46,692 nt of DNA, taken from the NCBI GenBank assembly GCA_902762615.1, contig CACWOX010000017.1, forward strand, positions 1-46,692, read 5' to 3'. The stretch's first letter is position 1, and each line of letters begins with the position of its first letter. This document shows positions 25,828-34,158 of this stretch, one piece after another. The position numbers and the translations under genes were made by a program. Below the pieces are notes generated by a model, which did not search any database, was not told where the DNA came from, and worked only from the letters and a program-made list of their open reading frames with translations. The DNA comes from an uncultured Ruminococcus sp. GTDB taxonomy: Bacteria; Bacillota; Clostridia; Oscillospirales; Acutalibacteraceae.

Positions 25828-25874
25828 AAAAAAAGACACAAGGCGAACGACAAGAATGCCGTCCGCCTTGTGTC
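25828..25874 (-). terminator. Intrinsic terminator inside the leader of the phospholipase-like gene
   Basis: On the minus strand GACACAAGGCG (complement of 25864-25874) pairs with CGCCTTGTGTC (complement of 25835-25845), followed directly by seven T. The run ends only 15 nt before the GGAGG of the gene at 24831-25799. It is either the end of a small RNA or of read-through from the upstream lipoprotein gene, or a transcription-attenuation switch. Confidence 0.75.
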
Positions 25875-25924
25875 AGAAAAGAGTATCAAAAAAGGGATAG
25901 GAGTAGGTGTAGTCTTAATCAGAT

Positions 25925-26003
25925 CATAACGGAAAATTCAACACCGACACGACAAGAACATGTGCATCTAAAACCTGCACAGAGGTTCGTTTGACTTCCG
26001 TTA
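25925..26003 (-). ncRNA. Candidate structured leader RNA or small RNA
   Basis: The 300 nt between the lipoprotein gene and the phospholipase-like gene contain no protein gene. On the minus strand TAACGGAA (complement of 25996-26003) can pair with TTCCGTTA (complement of 25927-25934) as an 8-bp closing stem. Inside it, TGTGCA (complement of 25976-25981) pairs with TGCACA (complement of 25961-25966), extended by GAAC/GTTC. A possible promoter upstream reads TTGTCA-N16-TAAAAT, near 26025-26055. The terminator at 25828-25874 follows. I do not recognise a known class (not T-box, 6S or SRP RNA). Confidence 0.4.
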
Positions 26004-26161
26004 CTGTTATTAAGTATAAAGATATTTTATGAACATCCGATTAACTGACAAATAATACTTTGTGAACAAAGAAACGGTATTTCGAGCATTTTTGACTTTT
26101 AAGAATAACTTTTATTGTAAATTGACAAAACGATGATTTATCTGCTGACCTGCATAGTTGC

Positions 26162-26758
26162 TTACCCGCCGATAAGCGAAAAGACCGCCGCGACAGGCGT
26201 ACGTATATCTGATAGGATACTGTTAACGCCGAACGATTTGACGATATACCACTTGTTGTCAACCTTTGTCATGGAAATCTCCGCTGAAAGAGTGACAGTC
26301 TTAGCCTTACCGGCACGTTTCCTGATTGCCGAGGCAAGCAGCTGTGCGCAATCCTCCTCCGAGCCTTCGTCGAGACTCTTCACCGTGTCGCCCAGAGCTG
26401 CGCTGCAAATGGATTCGATATCCTCCGGCAGGGTGATCCTGACCTGTGCGATAGCGGAATTGCCGTCTATGCTGATATTCTCGCTCTCCCACTCGATCAG
26501 GGACGCAATCGACCTGCACGACTTCTCTTCCGCTTCGCTGTCATCAAACGGTTCGCGCTTTGCCATACAGCACTTGTTCATAGAGCTGATATTGTAATCG
26601 CAGAGAGCCTTCATATATGAATTCAGCAGCGATTGGGTCAATGTGCTGTCATCCGATCTGTCCTCCTGACATGCGGGCAGGGCAACCATCATCAGCAGAG
26701 CAACGATAAGTGAAACAACCCTTGCGGCTGCGTTTTTTTGAGATATTTTGTAATTCAT
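26162..26758 (-). CDS. Putative lipoprotein
   Basis: 198 residues. A signal peptide (ARVVSLIVALLMMVALPAC) ends in a lipobox with Cys30, so the mature protein should be lipid-anchored on the outer face of the membrane. The mature part is acidic and has four further Cys residues. The C-terminal half (VTLSAEISMTKVDNKWYIV) looks like the cystatin/NTF2-like fold of small DUF lipoproteins. Function unknown. The gene lies 65 bp downstream of the D,D-carboxypeptidase gene on the same strand and is probably co-transcribed. AGGGA precedes the ATG. Confidence 0.75.
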   Translation of the reverse strand: MNYKISQKNAAARVVSLIVALLMMVALPACQEDRSDDSTLTQSLLNSYMKALCDYNISSMNKCCMAKREPFDDSEAEEKSCRSIASLIEWESENISIDGNSAIAQVRITLPEDIESICSAALGDTVKSLDEGSEEDCAQLLASAIRKRAGKAKTVTLSAEISMTKVDNKWYIVKSFGVNSILSDIRTPVAAVFSLIGG

Positions 26759-26823
26759 AACGTCCCTCGCTCCCGTTAAACGATTGCATTAATAATTTAT
26801 GTATGATGCATTGCAATCATACA

Positions 26824-28263
26824 TCAGCGATAGGTTCTTCTGGTCGCCTTGCGGCGGGAAACGCTGCGCTTGAGGCTGTTCATCCTTTGCTTGCGTGAAT
26901 AGGAGACAAAGATATAAGCCGCGATTCCGAGTATCACCAGAACGAGAAATACTCTGAAAAGCGTGGAAGCAAACAGATTGTTGACCCAGTCGAGAATGGC
27001 AAGCAGCGTACTGCGTTCCACCGACTCCTCAGCCACCAGATTGATTCTGCCTATCTCCTCGCCGTCATAGGTGAGCACGGCTGTGCCGAGCTTCTGCCCC
27101 TTGCGGATCGGCGCCACGGCAACCTCATCGACAAAGGTGATTTTTTTACTGACGCTGGTTGACTTGACGCCCTTGGGAAGTATGGTGCTGAAATCATCCT
27201 GCGGCACGAGGGTGATGCTTTCCTTATTCCATGCCAGCTTGAGGGGGATATCTGTGATCGGCACGTTGGTATTGTAAATGTCGGTGATATACAGATTGTT
27301 GAACGCCCACTCAAAGAGGTTTCTCGCGTCGATGAAGGCGTAATTTTTATCCTTGGCGGTCGGCGCGTGGTCATTGAGCAGGACGACTATATAATGATAG
27401 TCCCTGCCGCCGATATTCTTCTTGGCATAGCCGGCGAAGCAGTGACCCGATTTAATGAGATATCCCGTTTTGACGCCTTCGCAGTACTGATAGAAGTAAT
27501 CGGTGCCGTCGGCGCCCTTTTCGCCTTCGCGTATCAGCAGGTTGGTGGAGACAACCCACTGCACATTTTCGTGCTTGTTGGTGGGCTTGATGCCGTAGGA
27601 ATGAGGCGTGTAGGCAATCTCGGCAAGCTCGGGAATATTCATGAGGTGGTTTGCGATAAGCGCCATGTCGTGCGCCGAGGAGTAGTGATTTTCAAAATCC
27701 GTGGTCAGACCGGAGGCGCACTTGAATTTGGTATTGGTACAGCCGATCTCGGTGGCGCGGTCATTCATGAACTGAATGAATTCCTCATTGGTGCTGCTGC
27801 CGTAATACTGCTTGCTTATGTAATAGCCAATGGCTTCCGCAGCGCAGTTTTCCGAAGCGACGAGCGCGTTGTAAATGAGGTCTTTCAGAGTGAAGCGCTC
27901 GTTGACCTTGATGTTTGTCCACACGCCGGTAGCGCCCTCCTTGTTGTAATTGACAAATCGCACGGCGCGGGAATCGACAACTACCATTTCGTCGAGCGAA
28001 TCGGCTCTTTCGTAGGCAATGATGCAGGTCATCATCTTGGTGAGCGACGCGGGAAGCATTTTCTTGTCGCCGTCCTTTTCAAATATGACCTTGCCGGTAT
28101 CCATACTGAGCATATAAGCGGTCTCGCAGACCGGCTCATATTCCGAACGGAAGGCGGCGCTGACCTCAGCCGGCTTTGAACAGGGCGCCGCAAAAAAAGC
28201 AAAGGTCAGCAGAAGAACGCACATCAGCGATGAAACGCGCTTACATATAACAGATGATTTCAT
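26824..28263 (-). CDS. D-alanyl-D-alanine carboxypeptidase (DacF/PBP5-like)
   Basis: 479 residues, an exported serine peptidase that removes the terminal D-Ala from peptidoglycan stem pentapeptides. A signal peptide is followed by the penicillin-binding motifs S73-x-x-K76 (PASLTKMM), SEN (ASENCAAE) and KTG (VKTGYL). A beta-rich C-terminal domain (about 340-430) comes next, then one transmembrane segment (FRVFLVLVILGIAAYIFV) and a very basic cytosolic tail (RRKATRRTYR). That tail is unusual for PBP5-like enzymes, which normally end in an amphipathic helix. The start is ATG at 28263; a GTG 24 nt upstream is possible. Confidence 0.92.
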   Translation of the reverse strand: MKSSVICKRVSSLMCVLLLTFAFFAAPCSKPAEVSAAFRSEYEPVCETAYMLSMDTGKVIFEKDGDKKMLPASLTKMMTCIIAYERADSLDEMVVVDSRAVRFVNYNKEGATGVWTNIKVNERFTLKDLIYNALVASENCAAEAIGYYISKQYYGSSTNEEFIQFMNDRATEIGCTNTKFKCASGLTTDFENHYSSAHDMALIANHLMNIPELAEIAYTPHSYGIKPTNKHENVQWVVSTNLLIREGEKGADGTDYFYQYCEGVKTGYLIKSGHCFAGYAKKNIGGRDYHYIVVLLNDHAPTAKDKNYAFIDARNLFEWAFNNLYITDIYNTNVPITDIPLKLAWNKESITLVPQDDFSTILPKGVKSTSVSKKITFVDEVAVAPIRKGQKLGTAVLTYDGEEIGRINLVAEESVERSTLLAILDWVNNLFASTLFRVFLVLVILGIAAYIFVSYSRKQRMNSLKRSVSRRKATRRTYR

Positions 28264-28297
28264 TTTTCTGTCAGCTCCAGTTTTCACATTATATCAT

Positions 28298-28323
28298 TCG
28301 GTAATTTACAAGTCATTATAGCA
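28298..28323 (-). promoter_or_regulatory. Two extended -10 elements upstream of the carboxypeptidase gene
   Basis: On the minus strand TGC-TATAAT (28315-28323) and TGA-TATAAT (28298 to about 28306) lie in tandem, 35-55 bp before the start. No strong -35 is seen. Confidence 0.5.
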
Positions 28324-28383
28324 TATAATTTTGTATTTTAAAAGTGTTATAAAAGTAAATTAACAGTAAATATATAAAAAAAG

Positions 28384-28412
28384 TTGTTTTTGTCGGGATA
28401 ATGATGTATAAT
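28384..28412 (+). promoter_or_regulatory. Promoter of the metallophosphoesterase-M42-HAD gene run
   Basis: TTGTTT (28384-28389), 17-bp spacer, TATAAT (28407-28412). No other clear promoter was seen before 32788, so it may serve the whole run to 32718 or 33525. Confidence 0.55.
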
Positions 28413-28454
28413 AAGAGGGATTAACCGTCGTCATGGACAGGAGCGTTATTCAAT

Positions 28455-29201
28455 ATGATATATGTGACAGGCGATATGCACGGAGCAGTCTCCCGCTTTG
28501 AAGAAAAACCGTTCGCAAAGCTGCGCAGCGGAGATATTCTGATCATATGCGGTGATTTCGGTTTTATCTGGAACGGAGACGGTCAGGAAGAAAAAATTCT
28601 TCAGTTTATGGGCAGACAGAAATATAAGATTCTCTTTATTGACGGCTGCCACGAGAATTTCGACAAATTGTACAGCTATCCCGAGGATCAATGGTGCGGA
28701 GGAAAGATACACCACATAAACGACAATGTATACCACCTCTGCCGCGGTCAGGTTTTTGAGATAGAGGGGCAGACAATCTTTACCATGGGCGGGGGATTCA
28801 GCCCCGACGCGGATATCCGCACCAGCCGCGGCATGCGCTGGTGGGAAGAGGAAATGCCAACGGTTCGCGAGATGGAGCAGGCGGCAAATGTGCTTTATCG
28901 TCACTCTCTGAAGGTAGACTACATTATCACTCACGAATGTCCCACCAAGGTCAAGAATCTTCTCTCAAACGACCAGAACAACTTCAATTCACTTACCGCC
29001 TTTTTTGACGACCTGTGCGACAGGGTAAAATACAAGCACTGGTTCTTCGGCTCGATGCACAAGGACAGACACATTTCCTCAAAGCACACGGCTGTATATC
29101 TTGAAGTGCTGCCGCTTGCCGTGCCGCAAAGCTCCTTCTCGGAGCCGCTCAACCGCTATTTCCGCCGCATAAACAGGAATGACGATGAGCAATACAATTA
29201 G
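28455..29201 (+). CDS. Metallophosphoesterase with altered metal ligands
   Basis: 248 residues of the calcineurin-like fold. Motif I is GDMHG, motif II GDFGF. Motif III, usually GNHE/D, reads DGCHENFD, so the bridging-metal Asn is Cys. The His motif is THECP, and the last motif, usually GHxH, reads GSMHKD with Ser for the first His. Both changes are plain in the codons (TGC and TCG). The protein may have a modified metal site, reduced activity or a regulatory role. The start ATG at 28455 has AGGAG 11 nt upstream. It is the first gene of a plus-strand run and ends 14 bp before the next gene. Confidence 0.82.
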   Translation: MIYVTGDMHGAVSRFEEKPFAKLRSGDILIICGDFGFIWNGDGQEEKILQFMGRQKYKILFIDGCHENFDKLYSYPEDQWCGGKIHHINDNVYHLCRGQVFEIEGQTIFTMGGGFSPDADIRTSRGMRWWEEEMPTVREMEQAANVLYRHSLKVDYIITHECPTKVKNLLSNDQNNFNSLTAFFDDLCDRVKYKHWFFGSMHKDRHISSKHTAVYLEVLPLAVPQSSFSEPLNRYFRRINRNDDEQYN

Positions 29202-29215
29202 AAAGGTGATATTTC

Positions 29216-29758
29216 ATGAGACCCAACAACAGCAACACCGCCATGATCGTGGTCATATGCATGGTGATAGTCATTGCCTTTACGGTAGCTGCGATCATGT
29301 TTGCCAAAGGCAGGTCATCGGACGACGATGAGGAATTGTACAACGGTTCTCTGCCCGAGAGCTTTGTCGGAAGCTGGGAGCTTCCCGGCGACAGTCATGT
29401 GCTTCAGTCGCCGCGTACTGCCGATGTGACCGAGGACGACGCACTTGCCGACGAGAACGACTTCGGCGTGACGATCACCTACGGCGTTTACAGCAGTAAT
29501 CGTGTGGGCAGCATAAACAATCCCACCTACAAGATGGAAGAAAACTGCGGCACAGAAGCCATGGATGAGCAGGGCATGCAGAGTGACGGCATTATGGAGG
29601 AATTCAGCGAAAATGCCACCATCACCAAAATCGAGGTCTACAATGAGGACGGCAGCTCACTCTGCGACACCGTGTTCATTATAGACGACCAATACCTCAT
29701 CTATTTCGGCACAGGCAATTATGTATTCTGCGCCGTGAAGCTGGACGCTGTAGGATAA
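29216..29758 (+). CDS. Small membrane-anchored protein, unknown
   Basis: 180 residues with one N-terminal transmembrane segment (AMIVVICMVIVIAFTVAAIMF) and an acidic extracellular part. The segment LPESFVGSWELP near its start and the C-terminal VFIIDDQYLIYFGTGNYVF suggest a small beta-rich, lipocalin-like domain, but I recognise no family. GAAAGGTGAT precedes the ATG. Spacings of 14 bp upstream and 32 bp downstream place it in the same operon as the metallophosphoesterase and the M42 peptidases. Confidence 0.7.
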   Translation: MRPNNSNTAMIVVICMVIVIAFTVAAIMFAKGRSSDDDEELYNGSLPESFVGSWELPGDSHVLQSPRTADVTEDDALADENDFGVTITYGVYSSNRVGSINNPTYKMEENCGTEAMDEQGMQSDGIMEEFSENATITKIEVYNEDGSSLCDTVFIIDDQYLIYFGTGNYVFCAVKLDAVG

Positions 29759-29790
29759 ACCGTAAAAATAATAACAAAGGAGTTAATATA

Positions 29791-30822
29791 ATGGCTGTAA
29801 AAGACATCATACTGGGACTTTCCAACGCGAACGGTCCCTCGGGTGCGGAGGGTTCTGCTGCCCGACTTGCAATGGAACTGCTTTCGGATTTCACACCTGT
29901 GGTGCGGGATTCGCTTGGCAATGTCATGGCGGAGCTTGGCGACCTCAACTCTCCCAATCACATTCTCATTGACGCACACATCGACGAGATTGGTCTGGTG
30001 GTCACCGACATAGACAACGACGGATTTCTGCATGTCGCCCGCTGCGGCGGAGTTGACCGCCGCGTTATGATGGGCAGTGAGGTCTGCGTCATGAGCAAGA
30101 GCAAGATAAACGGCGTGATCTGCTGCCGTCCTCCTCACCTGACACGCGACGAGGACGTTTCAAAGGTGCCGGATTTCAAGGATATGGCGGTTGACATTGG
30201 CTATTCCGCCGAAAAAGCGAGGGAACTTGTGCCCATCGGCACCCGCATTGCATTCAGAAGCAGACCTGCCTCCCTGCTCGGCAGCAGGATTTCCGGCAAG
30301 GCGCTGGACAACCGCGCCGGAGCCGCCGTGATTATCCGCACGGTCGAGCTTTTAGAGCCAAAATGCTCGAGGCTCGACTGCCATGTGACGGCGCTTCTCT
30401 CCACCCGCGAGGAAGTGGGACATCTTGCCGCCGGATGCGCCGCGTTCACTGTCGCTCCCACACAGGCAGTTGTGGTGGACACCGGCTTCGGTCAGTATCC
30501 CGGATGCCCGGAGGAAGTCTGCGGCAAGCTCGGCGAAGGTCCGATGATCGGCTTCTCCCCGCTTCTCAGCCGTGCCGTCACCAAAAAGCTTACCTCCGTT
30601 GCCGATGAGCAGGGTATCAGGTGGCAATACGACGTTTGCGGCGGCAGAACAGGCACTAATGCCGACGACATTGCCGTGACAGCAGGCGGAATTCCCTGCG
30701 GACTTGTCTCGGTTGCCATTAGGAATATGCACACGCCCGTCGAAACCGTGGACTGCGACGATGTGGAAAAAACCGCACAGCTGCTTGCCGCATACATAAA
30801 AAGCGGCGGCATATGCCAGTGA
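29791..30822 (+). CDS. M42-family aminopeptidase (first copy)
   Basis: 343 residues of the M42 glutamyl-aminopeptidase/TET family, which forms large cytosolic dodecamers that trim peptides. The two-metal site is visible in order: DAHIDEIGL (His and catalytic Asp), ALDNRAGAA (bridging Asp), STREEVGHLAAG (catalytic Glu and metal Glu), VVDTGFG (Asp) and NMHTPVE (His). A dimerisation/PDZ-like inserted domain lies between about 70 and 165. AAAGGAG precedes the ATG. It is one of two tandem, clearly diverged M42 genes. Confidence 0.9.
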   Translation: MAVKDIILGLSNANGPSGAEGSAARLAMELLSDFTPVVRDSLGNVMAELGDLNSPNHILIDAHIDEIGLVVTDIDNDGFLHVARCGGVDRRVMMGSEVCVMSKSKINGVICCRPPHLTRDEDVSKVPDFKDMAVDIGYSAEKARELVPIGTRIAFRSRPASLLGSRISGKALDNRAGAAVIIRTVELLEPKCSRLDCHVTALLSTREEVGHLAAGCAAFTVAPTQAVVVDTGFGQYPGCPEEVCGKLGEGPMIGFSPLLSRAVTKKLTSVADEQGIRWQYDVCGGRTGTNADDIAVTAGGIPCGLVSVAIRNMHTPVETVDCDDVEKTAQLLAAYIKSGGICQ

Positions 30823-30891
30823 TTCTATTCACACAATAATTAATTAAGACATTGATCACTTGATGACAGGAAGGGAGATCAACAGATCATT

Positions 30892-31920
30892 ATGCTGCGT
30901 GACACACTTGCAAAGCTTTCGGAGCTTCACGGCGTTTCAGGCGTGGAGGACGAAGTAAGAGAGTTTATTATAAAAGAAATAAAGCCCTGCTGCGACGAGG
31001 TAACCGTTAACAGCACCGGCTCCATCATTGCTTTCAAAAAGGGAAAGAATACCCCGGAGAACAAGCTCATGATATGCGCCCACATGGACGAGGTAGGTCT
31101 GATCGTCACCGACGTTGCAGAGAACGGACTGCTGAAATTCGCCACAGTGGGCGGCATTGACGCACGCGTGCTCTGCGGCACGCCTGTGCTTGTCGGTGAG
31201 GATAAGCTGCCCGGCGTCATCGGCGCCAAACCAATTCACCTGCTAGAGGGAGACGAACATTCCAAGGCGCCCGAGGTGAAGGACATGTACATCGACATCG
31301 GCGCACTGAACAGGGACGAGGCGCTGCACAGCGTCTGCCCCGGCGATTACGCGGTTTTCGACACCAATTTCGGAGAATTCGGCGACGGTCTGCTCAAAGG
31401 CAAGGCTCTCGACGACCGCGCGGGCTGCGCCGTCCTGATGGAAATACTCAAGCGCGATCTGGCTTGCGACATGTATTTTGTTTTCACCACCATGGAAGAG
31501 GTAGGTCTGAGAGGCGCCAAATGCGCCGCGTTCAGCCTTGCGCCTGACATGGCGATCGTGGTTGAATCCACTACCGCTGCCGATATTCCCGGCGTGGACG
31601 AATGCAGCAAGATATGCAAAGTGGGAGAAGGCGCCGTTATTTCCTTTATGGACAGAGCCACCATTTACGACAGAGGACTTCTCAAAATGGTGCAGAGAAC
31701 AGCAAACGAACGCGGCATCAAGTGGCAGTTCAAGAAGGGCGTCACCGGAGGCAACGACTCCGGCACCATTCACAACAGCCGCGGAGGAATTCGCACTGCG
31801 GCGATCTCGCTGCCGTGCAGATACCTGCATTCTCCCTGCGGAGTGATCGCCGAAAACGATCTTAACGCGGTGTGCGAGCTGGTTCACGCACTGGCGGAAA
31901 AGGCAGCAATGAACAAGTAA
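30892..31920 (+). CDS. M42-family aminopeptidase (second copy)
   Basis: 342 residues with the full metal set: CAHMDEVGLIV, KALDDRAGC, TMEEVGLRGAK, VVESTTAAD and YLHSPCG. It begins 69 bp after the first copy. The acidic residue at the last-but-one metal position is Glu here (VES) but Asp in the first copy (VDT), a difference that in this family goes with different side-chain preferences. The ribosome site GGGAG is rather far (about 14 nt) from the ATG. The two may form mixed or separate oligomers for complementary peptide trimming. Confidence 0.92.
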   Translation: MLRDTLAKLSELHGVSGVEDEVREFIIKEIKPCCDEVTVNSTGSIIAFKKGKNTPENKLMICAHMDEVGLIVTDVAENGLLKFATVGGIDARVLCGTPVLVGEDKLPGVIGAKPIHLLEGDEHSKAPEVKDMYIDIGALNRDEALHSVCPGDYAVFDTNFGEFGDGLLKGKALDDRAGCAVLMEILKRDLACDMYFVFTTMEEVGLRGAKCAAFSLAPDMAIVVESTTAADIPGVDECSKICKVGEGAVISFMDRATIYDRGLLKMVQRTANERGIKWQFKKGVTGGNDSGTIHNSRGGIRTAAISLPCRYLHSPCGVIAENDLNAVCELVHALAEKAAMNK

Positions 31921-31944
31921 TTTAAATAATTTATCATACAGACT

Positions 31945-32718
31945 ATGCAGGATTTTTTGAATCATTTCACTCCCAAGCTGTTGCTGTTTGATTTGGACGG
32001 CACCCTGCTTGACAGCCAAAAGCGTATTTCCCGCAAAAATCTCGAAGCAATAGAAAAATGCCGCAGCCAAGGCATAATGATCGGCGTGGCAACGGCGAGA
32101 AGCGAATCCACCTGCGCAAGATTTGTGGACTGCATTCACCCCGAACTGCTGATATCCAACAGCGGAGCGCTTGTGCGGCTTCACGGCACAGTCATCTATC
32201 AATGCGGTTTCACCTCGGAGGAAACGGCGTTGATTGTCGGCGCAGGCGTTGCGGAACATCGCGGAATCACGGTTGATTGCGATGACACCACCTATTGCAA
32301 CCGGAACATTTCCTTTTTCAACGAACCGGGAATGACCTACACCGACTTTTCAGACTTCGCCCGAAGTTCTTTCAAAATATGCATAGAGGGTACGGATACT
32401 GACTTTGCCGAGCGCACGGCAGGACTTATTGATGATTGCTCGTGGCTGGCGTTTTCCGACTGCGACTGGTTCAAATTTTCCAAAAGCACAGTTTCCAAAG
32501 GCGACGCCCTGCGGCATGTGGTAAGCCGCACAGGCATTCCTACCCGACATATGGTCGCGTTCGGGGACGATTTCGTTGACGTGGAAATGCTCGACATCTG
32601 CGGCGTGGGCGTTGCTATGGAAAATGCCGTCGATGAGGTCAAGCAGCACGGGGATATTGTCATCGGAAGCAACGACACCGATGCCATTTCGGAATATTTA
32701 TTTGAATATGTTTTGTAA
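31945..32718 (+). CDS. HAD-superfamily (Cof-type) phosphatase
   Basis: 257 residues with the HAD motifs DLDGTLLDS (nucleophile and acid Asp), SNSGA, a Lys in SKSTVSKGDAL, and GDDFVDVEML. The cap lies between motifs II and III, as in Cof-type phosphatases that dephosphorylate sugar phosphates, flavin or pyridoxal cofactors. The substrate cannot be told. The 24 bp between it and the M42 gene contain no Shine-Dalgarno sequence, so translation may depend on the upstream ribosomes or be weak. Confidence 0.88.
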   Translation: MQDFLNHFTPKLLLFDLDGTLLDSQKRISRKNLEAIEKCRSQGIMIGVATARSESTCARFVDCIHPELLISNSGALVRLHGTVIYQCGFTSEETALIVGAGVAEHRGITVDCDDTTYCNRNISFFNEPGMTYTDFSDFARSSFKICIEGTDTDFAERTAGLIDDCSWLAFSDCDWFKFSKSTVSKGDALRHVVSRTGIPTRHMVAFGDDFVDVEMLDICGVGVAMENAVDEVKQHGDIVIGSNDTDAISEYLFEYVL

Positions 32719-32787
32719 TTTGATTATTCAATTATACAAATCGTAATATTTACAATGAAAATTTGTCAATAGAAAGTGGGCATTCCT

Positions 32788-33525
32788 ATGATAAAAATGA
32801 TAGATCAGAACAGCTTTGAGGCTGCAAAGGAATACTGCCTGGGCGATCCCTTCGGCTGCCGCATCCTCGCGGCGATGCTGGCATACGGCACGGATAAGCC
32901 GTTCTCGCTTTTCTGGGCGCAGTATGAGGGCGACTCTGCCGACGGTTCAATAACAGCGGTCATTTCCCGTCTTGACACCGCAATGACAGTATGCGCCAAG
33001 GGAAAATACGACACGGAGGAACTGGACTGCTTCATTCAGGCAAATATGGGCTATATCGGCGCACTGCGTCCGGCACGCGAAGGCGAGACCGCCAACGGAT
33101 TGGTAATGCGTCTGGCAAGGAGAAAGAACGTCATCTCTGTCTCCGACGCCGAGATAAACCCCGAAATATCCGATGTCTACGCCGTTATGGAGGAATGTGC
33201 CGGCACAGGCTTTGAGGTGCCGCGCTTTGACGACTTCTACAGTGACATGATCTACCGCAAAAAAGCCAAGACAGTACTTTCGGCAATTGTCAGAGCCGAC
33301 GGAATGCCTGCTGCCTGCGGCGCGGTTCATCTCTCGCCCGGCACTGCTCTGCTCACCATATGCGCATGCGTCCCGGAAAAACGCGGCAAGGGCTACGCCG
33401 GCAAGGTGGTCAACGCTCTGCTGGACAGATGCGCCGACAGAGACGTTTATCTGATGTGCATGCCTTCATTGCACGATTTCTACGAGAAATACGGTTTTTT
33501 GACGACCGGCGGATTTGTCTATTAA
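32788..33525 (+). CDS. GNAT-family N-acetyltransferase
   Basis: 245 residues. The N-terminal half (1-120) is divergent; the C-terminal half carries the acetyl-CoA motif (CACVPEKRGKGYAGKVVNALL) and a terminal SLHDFYEKYGFLTTGGFVY that fits motif B of GNAT enzymes. The acceptor is unknown. ATG at 32788 is preferred, with AGAAAGTGGG before it; a GTG 12 nt upstream is in frame. It stands 69 bp after the HAD gene and is followed by a terminator. Confidence 0.82.
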   Translation: MIKMIDQNSFEAAKEYCLGDPFGCRILAAMLAYGTDKPFSLFWAQYEGDSADGSITAVISRLDTAMTVCAKGKYDTEELDCFIQANMGYIGALRPAREGETANGLVMRLARRKNVISVSDAEINPEISDVYAVMEECAGTGFEVPRFDDFYSDMIYRKKAKTVLSAIVRADGMPAACGAVHLSPGTALLTICACVPEKRGKGYAGKVVNALLDRCADRDVYLMCMPSLHDFYEKYGFLTTGGFVY

Positions 33526-33533
33526 AATATTGA

Positions 33534-33586
33534 AAAAAAGCCGCGCCGACTGAAAGGAATTGCCCTGACAGCCGACGCGGTTTTTT
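33534..33586. terminator. Bidirectional intrinsic terminator
   Basis: CCGCG-CCG (33541 on) pairs with CGG/CGCGG (to 33580), flanked by an A-run and TTTTTT. It ends the GNAT gene run, and on the minus strand would back up the 5S terminator. Confidence 0.7.
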
Positions 33587-33607
33587 AATACTAATAAAAA
33601 GAGAAAC

Positions 33608-33644
33608 AAAAAAAGCCAACCGTCCTATTGGACAGATTGGCTTG
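33608..33644 (-). terminator. Terminator of the 5S rRNA gene
   Basis: On the minus strand AGCCAA-(T)CTGTCC pairs with GGACGG-TTGGCT around a short loop, followed by a run of seven T. It begins 2-3 nt after the mature 5S end. Confidence 0.85.
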
Positions 33645-33646
33645 AT

Positions 33647-33762
<116 letters not shown>

Positions 33763-33822
33763 TATTTTGTTTCATCGCCTCGGTTTTGCTTTGTTTGATG
33801 CGCTCTCCGTGACGACTTCAAT

Positions 33823-33895
33823 ATATTACCACATTGGTTTTGAATTGTCAAGTGTTTTTTTTGTTTTTTTCAGATTTTTTTGAAAAATTTTTTTC
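33823..33895 (-). promoter_or_regulatory. Strong 5S rRNA promoter with A-tract UP element
   Basis: On the minus strand: TTGACA (33846-33851), 17-bp spacer, TATAAT-like TAATAT (33823-33828). Upstream of the -35 lie four A/T tracts of 7-8 bases (33853-33895), as in an UP element or curved DNA. The transcript would start near 33815, about 50 nt before the mature 5S end. Confidence 0.8.
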
Positions 33896-33932
33896 AGGTT
33901 TTTTCAAATGGCATAAATACAGCCTCCTATTT

Positions 33933-33959
33933 GCGTTATTCGCGTTATTCGTGTTATTC
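33933..33959. repeat. Three tandem 9-bp repeats
   Basis: GCGTTATTC, GCGTTATTC, GTGTTATTC in the AT-rich gap between the 5S promoter and the L,D-transpeptidase gene. No function is evident. Confidence 0.7.
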
Positions 33960-34066
33960 ACGGGTTGCCATTGATTTTTTAGGACAAAATTTTGACATAA
34001 ATCTTTTTGCCTTGTTTTGATTTTTGTTTCAAATCAATCATAATGATTACAAACACGGCAAGGCTA

Positions 34067-34095
34067 TTGACTACTAAAAAAAATAAATATATAAT
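34067..34095 (+). promoter_or_regulatory. Promoter of the L,D-transpeptidase gene
   Basis: TTGACT (34067-34072), 17-bp spacer, TATAAT (34090-34095). The start is near 34102, about 57 nt before the ATG. Confidence 0.75.
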
Positions 34096-34158
34096 ATATG
34101 TATAAAAAGTTATTCTGATATTTTCTATGTTTGCTAAAAGAGCAGGAGGTTTTTGCGC

